Positions 63,822 through 64,000 of a stretch of DNA of 64,000 nucleotides are shown here, piece by piece. Both the position numbers and the translations under genes were made by a program. The notes under the pieces are model-generated. The model did no database searches, was not told where the DNA came from, and saw nothing but the letters and a program-made list of their open reading frames with translations. Positions within the stretch are counted from its first letter, which is position 1. Each line of letters opens with the position of its first letter. The stretch lies in NCBI GenBank assembly GCA_045614225.1, contig JAZLCO010000021.1, positions 29,204 to 93,203 of the forward strand, written 5' to 3'. The DNA comes from UBA9715 sp045614225 (GTDB lineage Bacteria > Actinomycetota > Coriobacteriia > Coriobacteriales > Eggerthellaceae).

Positions 63822-64000
63822 ATGATAGAACTGATAGACGTGGGAAAGGTTTACCACGCCAGCGCCGGCGACCACCGCGCGCTCGAGGGTGTGAACCTGC
63901 GCATTGAAGATGGCGACATCTTCGGCATCATCGGCGAATCGGGTGCGGGCAAGTCAACGCTCGTGCGTTTGCTCAACTTGCTCGAGCGTCCGACCGAGGG
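63822..64000 (+). CDS. metN: Methionine ABC transporter ATP-binding protein (partial, cut by window end)
   Basis: The first 59 codons of an ABC ATPase: [23 protein letters not shown] at the start and Walker [10 protein letters not shown] near residue 40, followed by [14 protein letters not shown] as in MetN. The position directly behind metQ supports methionine uptake. The rest, including the C-terminal regulatory NIL domain and the permease gene, lies outside the window. Confidence 0.9.
   Translation, partial: MIELIDVGKVYHASAGDHRALEGVNLRIEDGDIFGIIGESGAGKSTLVRLLNLLERPTE

Overview
This is a GC-rich (about 57-58%) bacterial chromosome segment. It most resembles a gut actinobacterium of the class Coriobacteriia, family Eggerthellaceae (Slackia, Eggerthella or Adlercreutzia type). 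That placement is an inference from gene content: two DMSO-reductase-superfamily molybdoenzyme modules, FHA/PP2C signalling genes, an LCP cell-wall protein with an extreme low-complexity tail, a T-box-controlled ECF transporter and Ser/Ala-rich lipoprotein linkers. There is no rRNA, phage, insertion sequence or CRISPR array. One tRNA (Thr, anticodon CGT) is present.

Layout. 1-2157 (minus): PP2C phosphatase (cut by the window edge) and two FHA proteins. 2505-11236 (plus): a RiPP (ribosomally made, modified peptide) island with an ECF sigma factor, a very short HlyD-like adaptor, two NHLM-type ABC exporters (one with a C39 peptidase), a GT1 glycosyltransferase, a Nif11-type precursor with a zinc-ribbon-like core, a radical SAM/SPASM maturase and an 88-aa acidic protein. 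Three exact TGAAAC-N16-CGTA promoters (7786, 9038, 10866) lie upstream of three of its transcription units and look like targets of the island's own sigma factor. 11359-21005: tRNA-Thr and mostly housekeeping genes (LCP, RlmH, ExoIII, ACT protein, MscL, CBS/CorC protein, amidohydrolase, SEC-C protein, tandem MarR regulator). 21016-28699: a radical SAM gene and two cytoplasmic molybdoenzyme/ferredoxin pairs. 28809-37498: LMW phosphatase, then a conflict- or stress-type neighbourhood: VWA protein, macro-HTH protein, membrane TIR protein with an outside SPOR-like domain, TrkA/RyR membrane protein, HerA/VirD4-like ATPase. 37623-46777: His-rich MarR regulator with three TAAG-N4-CTTA operators, the fructose PTS operon (fruK, fruA, HPr, ptsI), a GH77 glucanotransferase and a lipoprotein. 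46833-58716 (minus): five-gene phosphorelay with three hybrid kinases, one free Hpt protein and a REC/GGDEF-like/EAL protein. 58949-62578 (minus): ECF transporter with a TrpP-like S component behind a T-box whose specifier reads UGG. 62792-64000: start of a metQ-metN methionine importer operon.

How the parts may work together. In the RiPP island the ECF sigma would switch on the precursor, its maturase and the glycosyltransferase, and the two exporters would cleave and export the product. The phosphorelay contains no DNA-binding output, so its visible end point is c-di-GMP hydrolysis. The VWA/macro/TIR/RyR/ATPase stretch combines a probable NAD-cleaving TIR, an ADP-ribose-type binding domain and a ligand-gated-channel-like protein. 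This suggests an envelope- or nucleotide-sensing response system, but that is inference from architecture only.
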